Below are positions 1 through 14,581 of a stretch of 64,000 bases of DNA, one piece after another. This DNA is from Zopfochytrium polystomum (lineage: Eukaryota > Chytridiomycota > Chytridiomycetes > Chytridiales > Chytridiaceae). Each line of letters begins with the position of its first letter. The first letter of the stretch is position 1. A program made the translations under genes and the position numbers. Below the pieces are notes generated by a model, which saw only the letters and a program-made list of their open reading frames with translations, had not been told where the DNA came from and did no database searches. The stretch is taken from the NCBI GenBank assembly GCA_025765615.1, contig JAIVFJ010000028.1, forward strand, positions 124,001-188,000, in the 5' to 3' direction.

Positions 1-25
1 CAGGAAAACTCGAGGAGAAACTCAC

Positions 26-986
26 CGGGTATCCCAAATGCCCGAGCAAGTCCAAAATCACCGAGTCGCAATTCTCGGTTTCGGTTGATTAAAAGATTTC
101 TGCGGTGGCCAGAGATCAAAAAAAAAGGCCTATTGGCGAAAGGATTTGGTCCTAACTGCGGCTTTAGATCTCTGTGCAGCACACGGTGCTCATGGCAAAA
201 CGCCACACCCTTCATGAGCTGGAACATGAGATACTGGACACGAAAAAACAAAGGTTACGGCAGTGCGGTTTTAGTTAACTTTATGAGCGAAACGCAGGAG
301 ACGCCAACAACCTTGATCGTCGCAACGTCAATGTCGCCATTGCAGAAATCCAAATACTTTTTCAAATCAGAGTCCATGTACTCGAATACGAGAGTAAGCT
401 TCTTTTCCGTGTGAATGACGTCGTACAGCCTAATAAACGATGCAGCGGATTTGAGGTTCAAGCGACCGCTCTGATTAGAGCCTGAGGGAGTGGACATACC
501 GGACAATGTTCTCGTGCTTCAGCTCCTTTAAAAGGGAAATCTCCCTTATGGCTGAAATTGACACAGATCAGGCCTTCCGATGGCGATGCAGAAAAAAGCA
601 CGATGCGTACCTGTGCAAGGGACGCCTTCCTCTTCATTGTCGAGGCGAATCTTTGGGCAGGAAACGAATGATCAGTAGCCAGGAGATCAAGCGCAAAGGG
701 AAAATAGTGGCTTAGCGATGATGAACGAGAGTGGCAGATAGACAAACAGACAGGCAGGGGAAAGGCACACACACACACACACACCCGCTTGAGCGCGACA
801 ATGTCTCCGGTCTCTCGATTCTGCGCTTTGTACACGATGCCGTAGGTGCCTGCGAATGCGAATGGGGGTAAATTACGATGCGATGCGGGTGGGGCAGGAG
901 ATCTGAGGGGATCAAGGCGAGTGGGGCCCCAACACTGCCGCACACTCACCCTCGCCCAGCTTCTCAATTTTCTGGTACTTGTCCAT
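26..986 (-). CDS. CDK5/Pho85-type cyclin-dependent kinase, N-terminal part (runs off left edge)
   Basis: A Ser/Thr protein kinase of the CDK5/Pho85 group, which partners a cyclin in cell-cycle and nutrient control. I assemble seven exons on the minus strand: 986-950, 849-785, 650-611, 551-500, 429-312, 233-157 and 99-26, with phases that close. The gene continues beyond base 1. Motifs in order are the start [13 protein letters not shown], the glycine loop GEGTYG, the ATP-anchoring lysine in VALKR, a C-helix reading PCTAIRE, the catalytic loop HRDLKPQN, the DFG motif in [13 protein letters not shown], and then the window ends before the activation segment. The body of the protein resembles CDK5, while the helix matches the PCTAIRE kinases. 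The donor of intron 2 (784) starts directly in a GT microsatellite. Family assignment is firm; the exact orthologue (CDK5 or Pho85) is inferred. Confidence 0.93.
766..784. repeat. (CA)n microsatellite at a 5' splice site
   Basis: A CA dinucleotide tract lies in intron 2 of the kinase gene. On the gene's strand it reads GTGTGTG and begins exactly at the splice donor. Confidence 0.9.
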
Positions 987-1319
987 GATGATGACGCCGA
1001 TTTCTTTTTTTTTTTTTTTTTTTTTTTTTTGTTTGATTGATGTGCGTGCGTACGTGTCAGGCCAATTAGTGTCACAAGTCTGTCTGTCTGTCTGTTTGTC
1101 TGTCTGCTTTTTTGGGGGAATCTCGATTCCCCAAAGTCCGCGCGCAGTTCTTTCTTTCTTTTCGCGAGTTTGAGCCTGGCAACGTTATAAACCACTCACC
1201 CACACTCGTACGCATTACACACACACTCCCCCTCTCTTCCTAACTCTTCTCTCCGTCTCCCTCTCTCGCTCTCTGGCACTCCCGACCCAGACGGATAGAT
1301 CACTTCTTCACGCACCACC
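987..1319. promoter_or_regulatory. Divergent intergenic promoter region, CDK-like/FOL1
   Basis: This 333-bp gap separates the start codons of the divergent kinase and FOL1 genes, so both promoters must lie here or overlap their 5' exons. It contains a poly-T tract of about 26 bases at 1005-1030, a TCTG tetranucleotide repeat near 1079-1107, and CT-rich sequence just before the FOL1 start. I see no clear TATA box. Confidence 0.5.
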
Positions 1320-3667
1320 ATGGCCGACAAGATATTGATCCAGGACCTGCAGGTCCGCAACATGATCGGCGTCGACTCGTGGGAGCGCTCCAAGCGCCAG
1401 CCGCTCTCGATCTCGATTGCCCTCTACACCGACATCTCCCCTGCCGCTGGGCGCGGCGACCTCCTCTCGGGCACCATCAACTACGGCGCCACCACCAAGG
1501 CCGTCACTGAATTCGCCGAATCGTCCTCGTACCGCTCCATTGAAGCCCTCGCCGTTGGCATCGCACGCGTCTGCGTCCTCAAGTGCGGGGCCCCGCTCGT
1601 CTCGGTTAACGTCGAAAAGCCCCGCGGTCTCCTGCACGCCGCATGCGCAGGCGTTCACATCAGCCGCTCCAGGCTCGACATTGAGGAGTTGGACCGCATC
1701 AACGCCGCGAGAAGTGAACCGAAAGGCGAGACGACGACGACAACGACGACGACTATCGCGGCCAAGGACGATGCCGTCTCCGGCAAGGACGAGATTTACG
1801 TGCGCGAACTCGTCATCAACGCAATCATCGGCGTAAACACGTGGGAGCGGATCGAGCGCCAGCGGATCGTTGTGGACTTGACCGTTTTTCTCTCCTTTGA
1901 TCCCCAAGTCATCATTGGAGACCGGGTCCCGAAAATGCACAACTACCGAAGAATGACGAGGCTTGTCACAGAATTTGTCGAAAAGTCATCGTTCAAGACG
2001 GTCGAGGCTCTTGCGACACACATTGCGGAGCTTGTCATCACGGTGTGCCACGCCCCAAAAGTGACCGTCAAGATCCGAAAGCCAAGTGCGTTGATTTTCG
2101 CAGAGTCGGCTGGCGTGGAGATTACCCGTGATCGCTCTGCCTTCCCAACGGCGGCTCAAAAATCCGTCCAGCAGACAGGAACGCACACTGTGATTCTAGC
2201 CCTCGGCTCCAATCTGGGCGACAGAGTCAAAAACATCGAATTTGGCCTGAAGGAGCTTCGCAGTGGCTGCAGTTTGCTTGACACGTCGTTTCTGTACGAA
2301 ACAAGACCAATGTACGTTTTGGATCAACCAAACTTCCTCAATGCTGTGTGCAAAGTAAGCGAAGCTGGACGGACTCTTTCTCATTGGATTCGCAACTCTG
2401 ATCTGGCCTTCCATTCGCTCGCTGTTATGCCCTTGTCAAAAGGTCTCGACATCCCTCGCGCCAGAGGCTCTGCTTCACCTGCTCAAGGACATTGAAGCTC
2501 GGTGTGGACGGGACATGAACGGCACACGAAACGGCCCTCGCCCTCTGGATTTGGACATCGTATTTTATGACAGTGCTGAAATCAACACGGCGACACTCCA
2601 GATTCCACATCCTCGACTTGCAGAACGCGAATTCGTTTTGCGACCACTTTGCGAGTAAGCTTTCCGCACCGCTCACATTGTTTTCTCATTCCTCGCTACC
2701 TTTCAGCATATCTCCCAATTTCGAGCACCCTTCCCTATTCAAAACCTGCTCTCAATTGCTCGCGCTGCTCCTCCATTCCGAATCGTATGCGAAAGAGCCG
2801 ATGTTACGAGTAGGCCCGTTGCGAAGCCAGGTGGTCATTTGGAACAGCCGCACTCTCGTCATGGGCATTCTGAACGTTACCCCAGATAGTTTCAGCGATG
2901 GCGGCCAGTTTAACTCGGTGGAGTCTGCGGTAGCGCATGCTCGGCAAATGCTCGAGGATGGCGTCGACATTATCGATGTCGGCGGCCAATCCACGCGGCC
3001 AAACGCAGTAGAGGTCTCCGAAGAGGAGGAACTTGGAAGGGTTATTCCGGTCATCAAAGCTATTCGCGCCGCTGGAATCGAAACCCCGATCTCGGTCGAC
3101 ACGTATCGCTCTGGCGTCGCGCGCGCATCGATCCTTGCCGGCGCTGATATGATCAACGACGTGACGGGCGGAACGTACGATCCGCAAATGTGCGCGACGA
3201 TGGCCGAGCTGTCCGTGCCGGTCTGCGTCATGCACATGCGCGGGACCCCGCAGACCATGACGGGGCTCACGCAATACGCGGACGTTGTGGGCGAGATCCA
3301 GACGGTGCTGGCGTCGCACGTGGCACGGTGTATCGAGCTCGGCGTGTACCGGTGGAACATTGTCGTGGACCCGGGCATCGGCTTTGCAAAAACCGCGGAC
3401 CAGAGCTACGAGCTGATCCGCGACCTGCGTAGGTTGACGGAGCCCGCGGGCCCACTCGCGGGGCTTCCCGTGCTGGTGGGACCCTCGCGGAAGCGGTTTC
3501 TGGCAGACGGGCAGGTCGACCCGAAGGAGCGCGTATGGGCGACCGCCGCGGCTTGCACTGCTTCGGTGTCGGGCGGGGCGTCGATCCTGCGGGTCCACGA
3601 CGTGAGGGAAATGAGGGATGTCGTGCGCGTCGCCGACAGGTTGTTTCGAGCACCGTCACACAAATGA
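1320..3667 (+). CDS. FOL1: Trifunctional folate synthesis enzyme (DHNA, HPPK, DHPS)
   Basis: Catalyses three steps of folate synthesis: dihydroneopterin aldolase, hydroxymethyl-dihydropterin pyrophosphokinase and dihydropteroate synthase (the sulfonamide target). Exons 1320-2354, 2443-2654 and 2707-3667 give about 735 residues. There are two tandem aldolase domains (about 4-120 and 155-275), each keeping the WER glutamate (IGVDSWER, IGVNTWER) and the late lysine (VEKPRG, IRKPSA). They are joined by a Thr-rich linker. The HPPK part (about 290-440) shows LALGSNLGDR and RNGPRPLDLDI. The DHPS part (about 465-725) shows MGILNVTPDSFSDGG, DVGGQSTRP, SVDTYR, CVMHMRGTP and GPSRKRFL. The first intron separates two HPPK segments, which otherwise reads as a premature end at 2495. 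The organisation equals fungal FOL1. Confidence 0.97.
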
Positions 3668-4252
3668 AAAACCGGAACCAAAGAGAACAGGTGCGGGACG
3701 ACTAGACCGCCCGCAGATTACGGCTGGTCCCCGAGCGCGGCCAACGTCTGCAACACGGGGACCGCCATGCATAAATGCTGGGTATTAATCTCCAACCAAC
3801 TTTGTGTTTCTGCCTCTGCATATCTCTTGGTTTCTCTCCCGTTTGTTTTTCCCCCCCCCTTGTTTCCCCTTCTTTCCCCGTTGCCTCGCATATGTAGGTT
3901 GTCAAATCGAAAAGAAAGAAAAAGAAAAAAAAAAGTCTAGGCAGTGGAGGAGGTGGGTGTAGCGCCAAATCAGGACAAGGAAGGGCCTTCGGATCGCAAA
4001 AGAACACATTCGTCCATTTGGAAATCTTCGAGGCCCGAGGTAGCTCGCCTCGCTCACACCGATAGTCCCATACCCACTGGCTTAGAGCCTCGCCTTGATC
4101 TCCCCGCGAACAAAGATCTGTCGAATAGACCCGCCACGTTCGCCCAAACCCTCCCTTGTGCCAGAGCTGGCCCGAACTGAGCTGATAGCGCACTGACATA
4201 CGAAGATATCGAGCCTCCCACACGCTTCACGCCCCAATCCGCCTCCCGCCCA
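3668..4252. other. Intergenic, no gene recognised
   Basis: This 585-bp gap lies between FOL1 and LRRC56. It has pyrimidine-rich and A-rich patches near 3835-3935 and short open frames on both strands without recognisable motifs or plausible splice continuations. It presumably holds the FOL1 3' end and the LRRC56 promoter. Confidence 0.6.
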
Positions 4253-6978
4253 ATGGACGTCATCAACCCGGACTACAGGTCTCCCGATGAGGAGGTCGCG
4301 GAGCTCCTGGAAGGCTTTTTGTCAGAGTCAAAGCTGGTACTAAACGATCTCTTCTCCCCCGCATTCCCGGCTGTTTTTTTTTTTGTTTGTTGAGAGTAGA
4401 AGGGGAAGTGTGTGGAAGCACTGGTGCGGGGATTTTCTACTTCTCCTTCTGACGATTGAAACCCACAGCAACGGCTAGCAAAAAATGACGATCTTGATGC
4501 GGTCACTTACTTTGAACTCAAGATTGACACTCGCAGGACGAGTCTCTCGTCGCTAGGTTCGTTTAAAACTGCGGCCGTCGAACCCGAACACGTCCCCTCA
4601 TTTGCTCTTGTGGGGGATCGAAGACTTGCTCTCGCTCAACACACACCCTCCCCACTTTGCAGGTCGACTGCTGCCGAATTTGCAAAAGCTGAAACTGAAC
4701 AACGGTTTCATTCCCTCCATAAGGTAAATGATCGGCCTCACCGCCCTTTTCGCGGGAAAGGTCGAACACAACCTTCCCAACCCGTCCACACGCTCTTCCC
4801 TCTCCCTAATTTGCCGTATTGTCAACCCTTTTCATTCCCAATAGAGACATTGGAAGCGGCTACTCCCACTTGACAGTACTCTGGATGTCTAGAAGCCAGC
4901 TCGTTGAGTTGGACGGGATTGGATCGCTCCCCGTCCTGAAGGTACTAACCAATTGCGGCGACTCTAGCCCTACGACCCGCGATCCCATCATTAACAAGCT
5001 TCTTCCTACTCTTTATCCCACGGCCTGTTGCTTGGCTTGTTCGCATTATTTCTTAGGAGCTGTACCTAGCCTACAACGAAGTGTCGGACCTGAGCTCGAT
5101 TGGAACGATGGACTGCCTAGAGGTGCTCGATCTCGAAGGGTGAGAGGCCGCAAATTGATGTTTTCTTTCGAGGATTTTCTATTTTTTCGCTGGACTCACA
5201 CAAGAAAATGCACGCAAAAGGAACTTGATCGCAGACTCGGACCAGCTCGAAAACTTAGCGCTCTGCAGCTCGCTGGTGAATCTCACGCTCGAAGGCAACC
5301 CCGTCACCGGCCTCCAGTCGGACGACAGCTTCGCCCTTGATGAGGATGTCACAGCCCGCGGCGCGTACCGCTTGCGGGTGTGGGACATTTTGCCATCCCT
5401 GAAAATTTTGGACGATGAAGTCCTTACAAGTACAGAAAGTATGTTATCTTTCACCGCATTCTTTCAGGAGGTGGAAGCGGGGTAAAAACGACTACAGAGA
5501 TGGCATCAACTTTCCTCCGTGCTGTGCGATCGTTACAACTGAAAAGTTTGTGTTCCTCGAATAGGAGACCATACAATTCCCAACACAGCACCTCACACTG
5601 CGACCGCCTCGCGACCTCCATCACCAATGAAGCGACCATCGACCTCTTACGGGCGCTATCCGCATCCGACAGCAAGCAACGACGTGGACCCGTTAGAAGA
5701 CTTTGGAAGCGACCTCACCTTTGGTAACCCGCATATGCTTCTTTTCTTTCGCACCCGCCCCTCCCCTTTTACTTTCACTCGATCCTGAAATGCGGCCAGC
5801 TGCAAAGAGCACCCACTTGCTTCTATTTCCTCTATCTCCACCTGCTTGAACAAACCAAATTAAACGAAGCTAATGAGTCCCTTTGCCAAACCATGAGAGC
5901 AGGCACCGACGAGACCATCGCCGGAAACCCAGTCTTGTTTCTCCGATCGAGACGGAACCGCAGCGCCTCTTCACGCTCTTCAGTTCTATCACCTTCCGCC
6001 TATCCGCTCGCGCGACCCCTTCCCTCGCCACAGCCGCAGCAGCTGCCTCAGCCGTTGTCCTCTTCGTCTCCGTCACGTTCTCCACTTGCGCGAAAGAGCA
6101 GAGACCGACAAAATCTAAACAGTTCGCTGCCTCCAGAAACAACTCCTTCAGCTCCCACAGGAGACTTTGCGACTCGACCCGTCGTGGTGAGTGGACGCTC
6201 CACAGGAAGTCCCATGGGAAGCAGCGGTGGCGCAAGGATCTTCGCATCGATTGGCGCCGGACGCGGCGGCAGCAGCGGCAGCAACAGAGATATTGGGATC
6301 GGCTCGTTTCCCACAGGAGCACGGCGGTCGCCGACGGCGGCAGGCGATGGGAGTCGCAGCAATCAAACCGGCGTCAGCGTCGGCGCCGAAGCCGCTGGCG
6401 CAGTCGGGGCGCCGCCGCTGGTCCGGCGGCTGCCGGTGCGCCAGCTTGCGGTCGTTGCCGCTGGCGGCGACGCAGAGGCGGCTGGCGGGGCCGAGGGCGC
6501 GCTGGCCCCGCAGCCGCAGCCACCAGTTTCGCCGCCCGTGACTGCCGCATTGGCCCCGCTCAAGGGCAGTCAGGTCCGACGAAAACGGTATTTTCAAAGC
6601 CACGGCGGCAGCGGCGGAATTGGTGGCGGGGGCGAAGTTGGTGCGGGCGGGCACGGGGTTCTGCGGGGCGGCGCGTTCGGCGAAGTGCCGACGAACGAGG
6701 TGGCGGCAGCGGTTGTTGGCGCCATAGTTGGGTTTCTTCCACACCCGCCCGGTGCGCCAACAGCCGGGGCTCACGGGTCAGGTCGGCGTGGGCAGGAGGC
6801 GGCTAGACGGGCAGCGGTTCGGCGAGAGATGGGTGTTGCTGAGGATGTCGGTGGAGGCGGCGGAGGCGGCGGCGGTGGTGGCGGGAGTACAGGGGGCGGC
6901 AGTTTATATCGGAAAGTGGAGCTGGCGGGTGTCGTTGGTGTGCTACAACCGTTAGACGTGGCTGCGGAAAGGGCGTGA
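4253..6978 (+). CDS. LRRC56: LRRC56-like leucine-rich repeat protein, ciliary dynein-arm factor
   Basis: LRRC56 proteins act with intraflagellar transport in delivering or assembling outer dynein arms, and occur only in organisms with motile cilia. Eight exons (4253-4336, 4469-4556, 4663-4723, 4845-4941, 5057-5139, 5221-5438, 5565-5723, 5903-6978) give about 621 residues with consistent phases. Leucine-rich repeats at about 57-200 include LLPNLQKLKLNNG, HLTVLWMSRSQLVELDGI, LKELYLAYNEVSDLSSIG, CLEVLDLEGN and LVNLTLEGNPV. After the repeats comes the family-type motif SDLTFG..., followed across an intron by AGNPVLFLRSRR. The remaining 340 residues are a low-complexity Ser/Pro/Gly/Ala tail with a poly-glycine run (about 6848-6890), which I cannot confirm as fully coding. 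An AATAAA lies at 6984-6989, just after the stop. Confidence 0.85.
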
Positions 6979-7021
6979 GCCTGAATAAATACACGAAGAC
7001 ACACTGTTCGCACTCAGTCCA

Positions 7022-7102
7022 AACACACACACACACATGCACACACAGACACATACACAAACTCACTCACTCACTCACTCGCTCTATCTCTCCATCTCTC
7101 TC

Positions 7103-7176
<74 letters not shown>
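7022..7176. repeat. (CA)n, (ACTC)n and long (CT)n microsatellites
   Basis: Intergenic simple repeats downstream of LRRC56: CA-rich sequence, then ACTC repeats near 7060-7080, then a CT tract running from about 7105 to 7176. Confidence 0.95.
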
Positions 7177-7181
<5 letters not shown>

Positions 7182-7576
7182 CACTAAATCAACTCTCCAT
7201 GGATTCATTCCCTTCCCGGTGGTATCCACCCTTGCACGCTGACTGGGGTTCCAAAAACTACCTGGCAGGTTTGCTCAGTGCGAGTTTAACCTCGCCCCCT
7301 TAAAGGACTGAAGCGTGGGCGAAAAGCCAGCGGCTGACAGCGGCGATTGAAACAGCTGCGAGACAGAGCAGCGATTGGAGAGGGGAAGTTACAGCCGTTG
7401 GGTGGTCGTTCTAAAACTGGTGGCTGCCTGTCCTCGTCTGCCGTTTTTCGCCACTTTCTTTCTTTCTTCCTCGCCAGCAACTGACGTGGTCGGGGCCTCG
7501 TCGATCGTGAGGGAACGAGCAAACCTCCCCGTTCTCTCCCGTCCACTGCTACACTTCGTTGTTTCAACCACATCAC

Positions 7577-10239
<2,663 letters not shown>

Positions 10240-10496
10240 GACAGTATTTGATCTTTGATGCACACTCCAGCGGAACGATCGCTAAAGCCCTTGCTCCTCC
10301 TCTCTTCGAACTGGCATGTCGCTTTCGGCAGAGGTGGCGCAGAGATAAATTCACAAAGTGCTAGAGAGTGGAGCCCGAAGGAGTCAGGCAAATTGTCCAT
10401 TCAAAAAAAAAAAATTTTGGTAACAAACGGTAACACACCTCCCCCCCCGTCCTCGCCTCGCAACACGCCTCGTCCACCGGGCCGTGGCACGTCCTC
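10240..10496. other. Intergenic gap with poly-A and poly-C tracts
   Basis: A short spacer between Prp43 and the ODAD1-like gene with an A tract near 10404-10415 and a C tract near 10439-10448. No gene is seen. Confidence 0.6.
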
Positions 10497-11595
10497 ATGC
10501 AACGCATGATGATGGCCGCAAAGGCCCAGACGGTCGCCAGCGATCAAGAGGTCAACGATGGCCTAGGTAAGTTCCCATAGTTTGCTCCTACCACCACACC
10601 AAGAGTAGCCGCCTTGTATGGTTAAGGCTTACCCCTTCCCCTCCCCCCGCCTTCTTTTAATCAACACAGCTGAAATCGAGCTGCAGAAGCTCCAGCGGCA
10701 GTATCGCATTATGGAAGGCGATCGGAAGGCGTACAGCGAGGAGTCCCGGATCGTTATTAGTAAACAGAGGTGAGTGTCACAAGTTCGACTCCTCCACCTC
10801 CCACCCCGTCAGAAACGCGATCTGGCAAGGAATCAGCGCGAACCGTCAAATTTGATCACGAGTCCTACCTCTCCCCCCCTCACCCCTCTCTTTCACCACG
10901 TTCCACCAACAACCGTGTTAACCCCCTCGGACGCGTCTCACGGCCGCAGAGCGTCGATCGACAAGCTGAAACGCGACAACCTCACGCTCCTGAACGAGCT
11001 GCGACTGTTGGAGACCCGGAACGAGGATCGAAAGCGGAACGGCATCCAGAGCAAAAAGGCCGAGTTGATGTCCGACCAGGCTGGTAAGCTCCAGACGCGA
11101 GTGGACGGATAAGGGGGAGGGGAAGGGGGGGAGGGGCTAGGGGACGTAGGTGAGTGGAATGGTGGTGACGTGGGCTGCAGGGAGGTGGGGTGGCCTGAGA
11201 ACGTTCTACCCAAACCCGCGTTCAGAAGAAGAGAGGGAAAAAAAACCCGCCGCCGCTCAACGCGAGTGTCCGCTATTTGCGGTGATTTGCTCTAATCCCC
11301 ACCCTCCTCCCTTCCAACCGCCCATCCGAACAAAAACTCCCCCACTGTTTCTTTTACCGAAAAAAAAAAAAAGAGTCGTTCCAGCGCAAGATCCGCCAGA
11401 TCCTGACGGAAATCGCGGCGCTCGACGACGAGATCGCCAACGTCGATCGCGACATTGATCAGTTCCGGGCGGAGCTGGGCGGCGTCAACGCAGGGATGCA
11501 GAACAGCGACGCGATTGAGAAGCAGATTCGGGTCCTCGAGAACAGGCTCGATAAGGTGTGTTTTTGTGATTTGTTCGTGCGTACGTGCGTGCGTG

Positions 11596-11655
<60 letters not shown>

Positions 11656-14089
11656 CGCGCGCGGGCGTTAAGTTTGTTTCCCACTCCCCCGCTCTCCTAA
11701 CTTGCCCCCCCTTTCTCATCTCGCTGCATGTTTGCCCTGCCACATTGTTTCCTCATTGGTGAGAGTAGGCCCTGGTAAAATTCAACAAGTCTCTTGCAGT
11801 CAACAAGCGTCTTCGCGCTACCATCGACAATCTCCGCAGGGAAAGACTGGTGTTCGACAACATTTACAGAAAGTTTGAAAGGGAGTTGATGGAGCAGAAA
11901 AAGCAGATGGCCGAAATCATTGAAATGAGCAATGCAGCCTACGAGGCGCGGTAAGATATTGTCAACGACTTTCTTTCACCACCATTTCCATGCGAGGAGT
12001 TGCCCGATTAACTGGGCCCACTCTAGGGACGAGGCGCAAGCAAGAATAATTGCTTTAAGAGAAAAGGCAGAGAAGGAACACCAGGCGTACGTGCAGGAAA
12101 TGAAAGAGCTGGACCGCGCGTTGGAGCAAGACCGCCGCCTGAAAGAGTTCATGGCGACAAAAGCGGCCGACCGGCTGGACAATGTGGACGGGATTCACAA
12201 GAAACCACGGCATGGTGAGTTAAATTCCGTTTCTGCCAACACCCAACTTCGGGAGAACCGGCGAAAGTTCAATTGGCGCCCTAACACAGTCAACAAATTC
12301 AGACAAGGAGACCTTTGCAAACAAATTCCCGTCCCAAGACGCTCTCACCGATTCGCTCGAGACGTATGAGAAAGCATTTTACGAAATCCGCAAAGTCACC
12401 GGGACCAACGACATCGGAGAGCTTGTCCAGCGCTTCAAAGCTGTGGAGGACCAAAACTTTTCGCTCTTCAACTACGTTAACGAGGTCAACAACGAGATTG
12501 AGAAAGTCGCCGAGGAGATTATCGCGATCCAGACGCAAATCGACGCCCTCAGGGTGGCCAATGTGGCGGCCGAGGAGGAGCGCATGCGAATCATCGCCAA
12601 GCTTGAGGTGGGAGTGAAAACCAACGGGCGTGTGTGTGTGTTTCATTTCTAACACTGCCGCCTCGGGCACCTTTAATTAGGAGTCTCTTGGCTTGTCCAA
12701 GGAGAAAGCCAGCGTGTACGAATCACAGTACCAGCAAACAACTGTTCTGCTCGAAGACCTACGAAAGGGCATCGACAAGGTCATGCAGCTCTTCCGTAAA
12801 ACCGAGCTGCCCACAGCAGCCACCTCCAAGCCAAAGTCTCCCAACCCTCCCGGCGCTGCAGCGGCAGCGGGCGCGGTGTCGTCATCGTCCCCGTCGTCGT
12901 CCACTGATGCAAAGCCGCCGGGTGGCGATGCGGATCTTCAAAGAGGTGATGGTAAGGCCGACGGAGTCGGCGGCGAGGGCGGCGTGGGCGCCGACTCGGA
13001 CGACGCTAGCGAGGCCGTCGACGGCGAGCAGGACCCAGCCGGGACGGAGGCATTCGGCAGCGGCGGGTCGGGGGCGGCGGGCGGGGAAGTCGACGGCGAG
13101 GACGACTCTCGGGCTGGGGCTGCCGGTACTGCAGATGACGGCAGCGGCGGCGGGGCGAGAGAGCGGCCCGAGTTCGCGGCCGGAGGCGCCGGCGGCGGCG
13201 GTGCGGCCGGCGGGGCCGAGTCAGTCGGCACAGGAACAAGCGAGCTTGCCGGCGACGGCGCGTACGACGAGGACTTTGAGAAGCCGCCGTCGATTCTGGC
13301 GGCTGCCACCGAGGCGCTGGTCGGTGCGCACGGTGTGACCGACGCAAACATCCTGGCTTGCCTGGGGCTCATCGAGCATGGGACGAACGAGTTTCTCACG
13401 CTGCATTACACGGTCAATCCGCCAAAGAAGAGCGGCACGTCGGCGTCATCGTCCGAGGATAAAGGGGATGGCGTCAAAGAAGTGCTCGTGCCGACCGGCG
13501 GAGTCGGGAATCTGCTCGGCCAGGGCCCGATGGTTCCGATAGCATCCTTGACCATTACTCCTCCGTCGACCGGGTATGCTTTTCTTCATCTCAAAAACGT
13601 TCTTCGTGTTTGTTTTTCACCACAAATTCTGAGCTAAATGATGTCTGGCGTCTCCCCATTAGCGACGACCACGAGTCGGATGACAATATTTCCGACGAGG
13701 ACGACCGACCCCTTACACGTGAGGAACTGAGGCAGAAGTCTATGAAAGGGGTAGGTTTGGGAACAGTTCTTTTATTCCTCCCCCCAATTATCCCTGAGGT
13801 CTAGTAATGACATGCTGTTCCTTTCGCATCGCCCCCATCAACCTCTCCCGGCTCCACTCAATACGCTCTGGCGTTGATGTCCCACGTTGTGAAGCTCTTG
13901 CGAATGGAGAAGGTAGCCGGCGCGACAGGTGGCGGCGGGGGAGGCGGTGGTCAAAAAAAAAAATAAAAGCAGTTGGAAATCGCAGAGCAGGCCCGAAAAA
14001 ATGGTGTAAGACACTTTCACAACAGAGACTCCAAAATAATGATTGCATGGCGGCTTCACGACGTTGTGCAAACGCAAAAAAAGCTGTGA
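10497..14089 (+). CDS. Outer dynein arm docking complex coiled-coil protein (ODAD1/CCDC63 type)
   Basis: Proteins of the ODAD1(CCDC114)/CCDC63 family, including Chlamydomonas ODA1 (DC2), fix outer dynein arms to the axonemal doublets. Exons 10497-10566, 10670-10769, 10950-11083, 11374-11555, 11769-11950, 12027-12214, 12303-12607, 12681-13573, 13663-13750 and probably 13973-14089 give about 752 residues. The start region has LQKLQRQYRIMEGDRKAYSE, the hallmark N-terminal segment, followed by continuous coiled coil to about residue 430, including DNIYRKFERELMEQK and LFNYVNEVNNEIE. A Gly/Ala/Asp/Glu-rich stretch (about 440-590) interrupts before an acidic segment SDDNISDEDD. The last exon and stop are the least certain part. 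Family membership is recognised from the sequence pattern; which paralogue it is cannot be decided. Confidence 0.85.
11586..11650. repeat. (GT)n microsatellite in an intron
   Basis: A long GT tract occupies the start of intron 4 of the ODAD1-like gene, about 30 bases after the donor at 11556, which itself reads gtgtgt. Confidence 0.95.
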
Positions 14090-14581
14090 GCTGACCTTCC
14101 AAGAGGGCCAAAACGGTCTCACAAGTCAAACAGCGAAGGTGGCCATTTGTTTTTTCGCGAATGCCAAGAGGGGCGAACCGCCACAGCATGCGATGATGCG
14201 CGGCTCCCAGTTGCCTGGTTCTCACTGCCACCAAACGTTCTTAAAAGCCTTCATCGCTTGTTGCGGTCTGCCAATCTCACGTCCAGTCCTGGAACACTGA
14301 TAGGACATGGTCCTGACAAGATATTGACTTTGACTTCAAACATCCTGGGGATAGTATTAGTCTAATACCGATCGCACTCGCCGCGATGGTTTGGGTGCCA
14401 GAGCCGATGACGGTGCTGGAGACGGGAACAAGAGTGCTCAGATCAGAGAGAAACGACGAAATTGAGGGGTTATCCGGGGTGGCACTACTTGATCATCGCC
14501 GCTGCGTGCCCATCCACACTCGTCACAGCAACGCAGTGCGCAGCCAGCCAGCCAGCCAAGCCAGGAGCGATCGACCGATCG
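14090..14581. other. Intergenic, no gene recognised
   Basis: This 492-bp gap lies between the ODAD1-like gene and IML1. Short open frames are present but carry no motif. It is GC-balanced, with a GCCA repeat near 14540-14558. Confidence 0.55.

Noticed and set aside
2752..3659. Long antisense open frames (208, 264 and 130 codons) opposite the FOL1 DHPS domain
   Set aside because: The plus strand encodes an unmistakable DHPS; the antisense frames are by-products of GC-rich codon use and show no motif.
6048..6774. Overlapping minus-strand frames of 104-208 codons in the LRRC56 tail
   Set aside because: They are Arg/Ala/Pro-rich translations of GC-rich sequence in the wrong frame.
7037..7303. 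Open frames made of Ser-Leu, Thr-His or Val-Cys repeats (also near 11300-11760, 20000-20500 and 33260-33530)
   Set aside because: These are translations of CT, CA and GT microsatellites.
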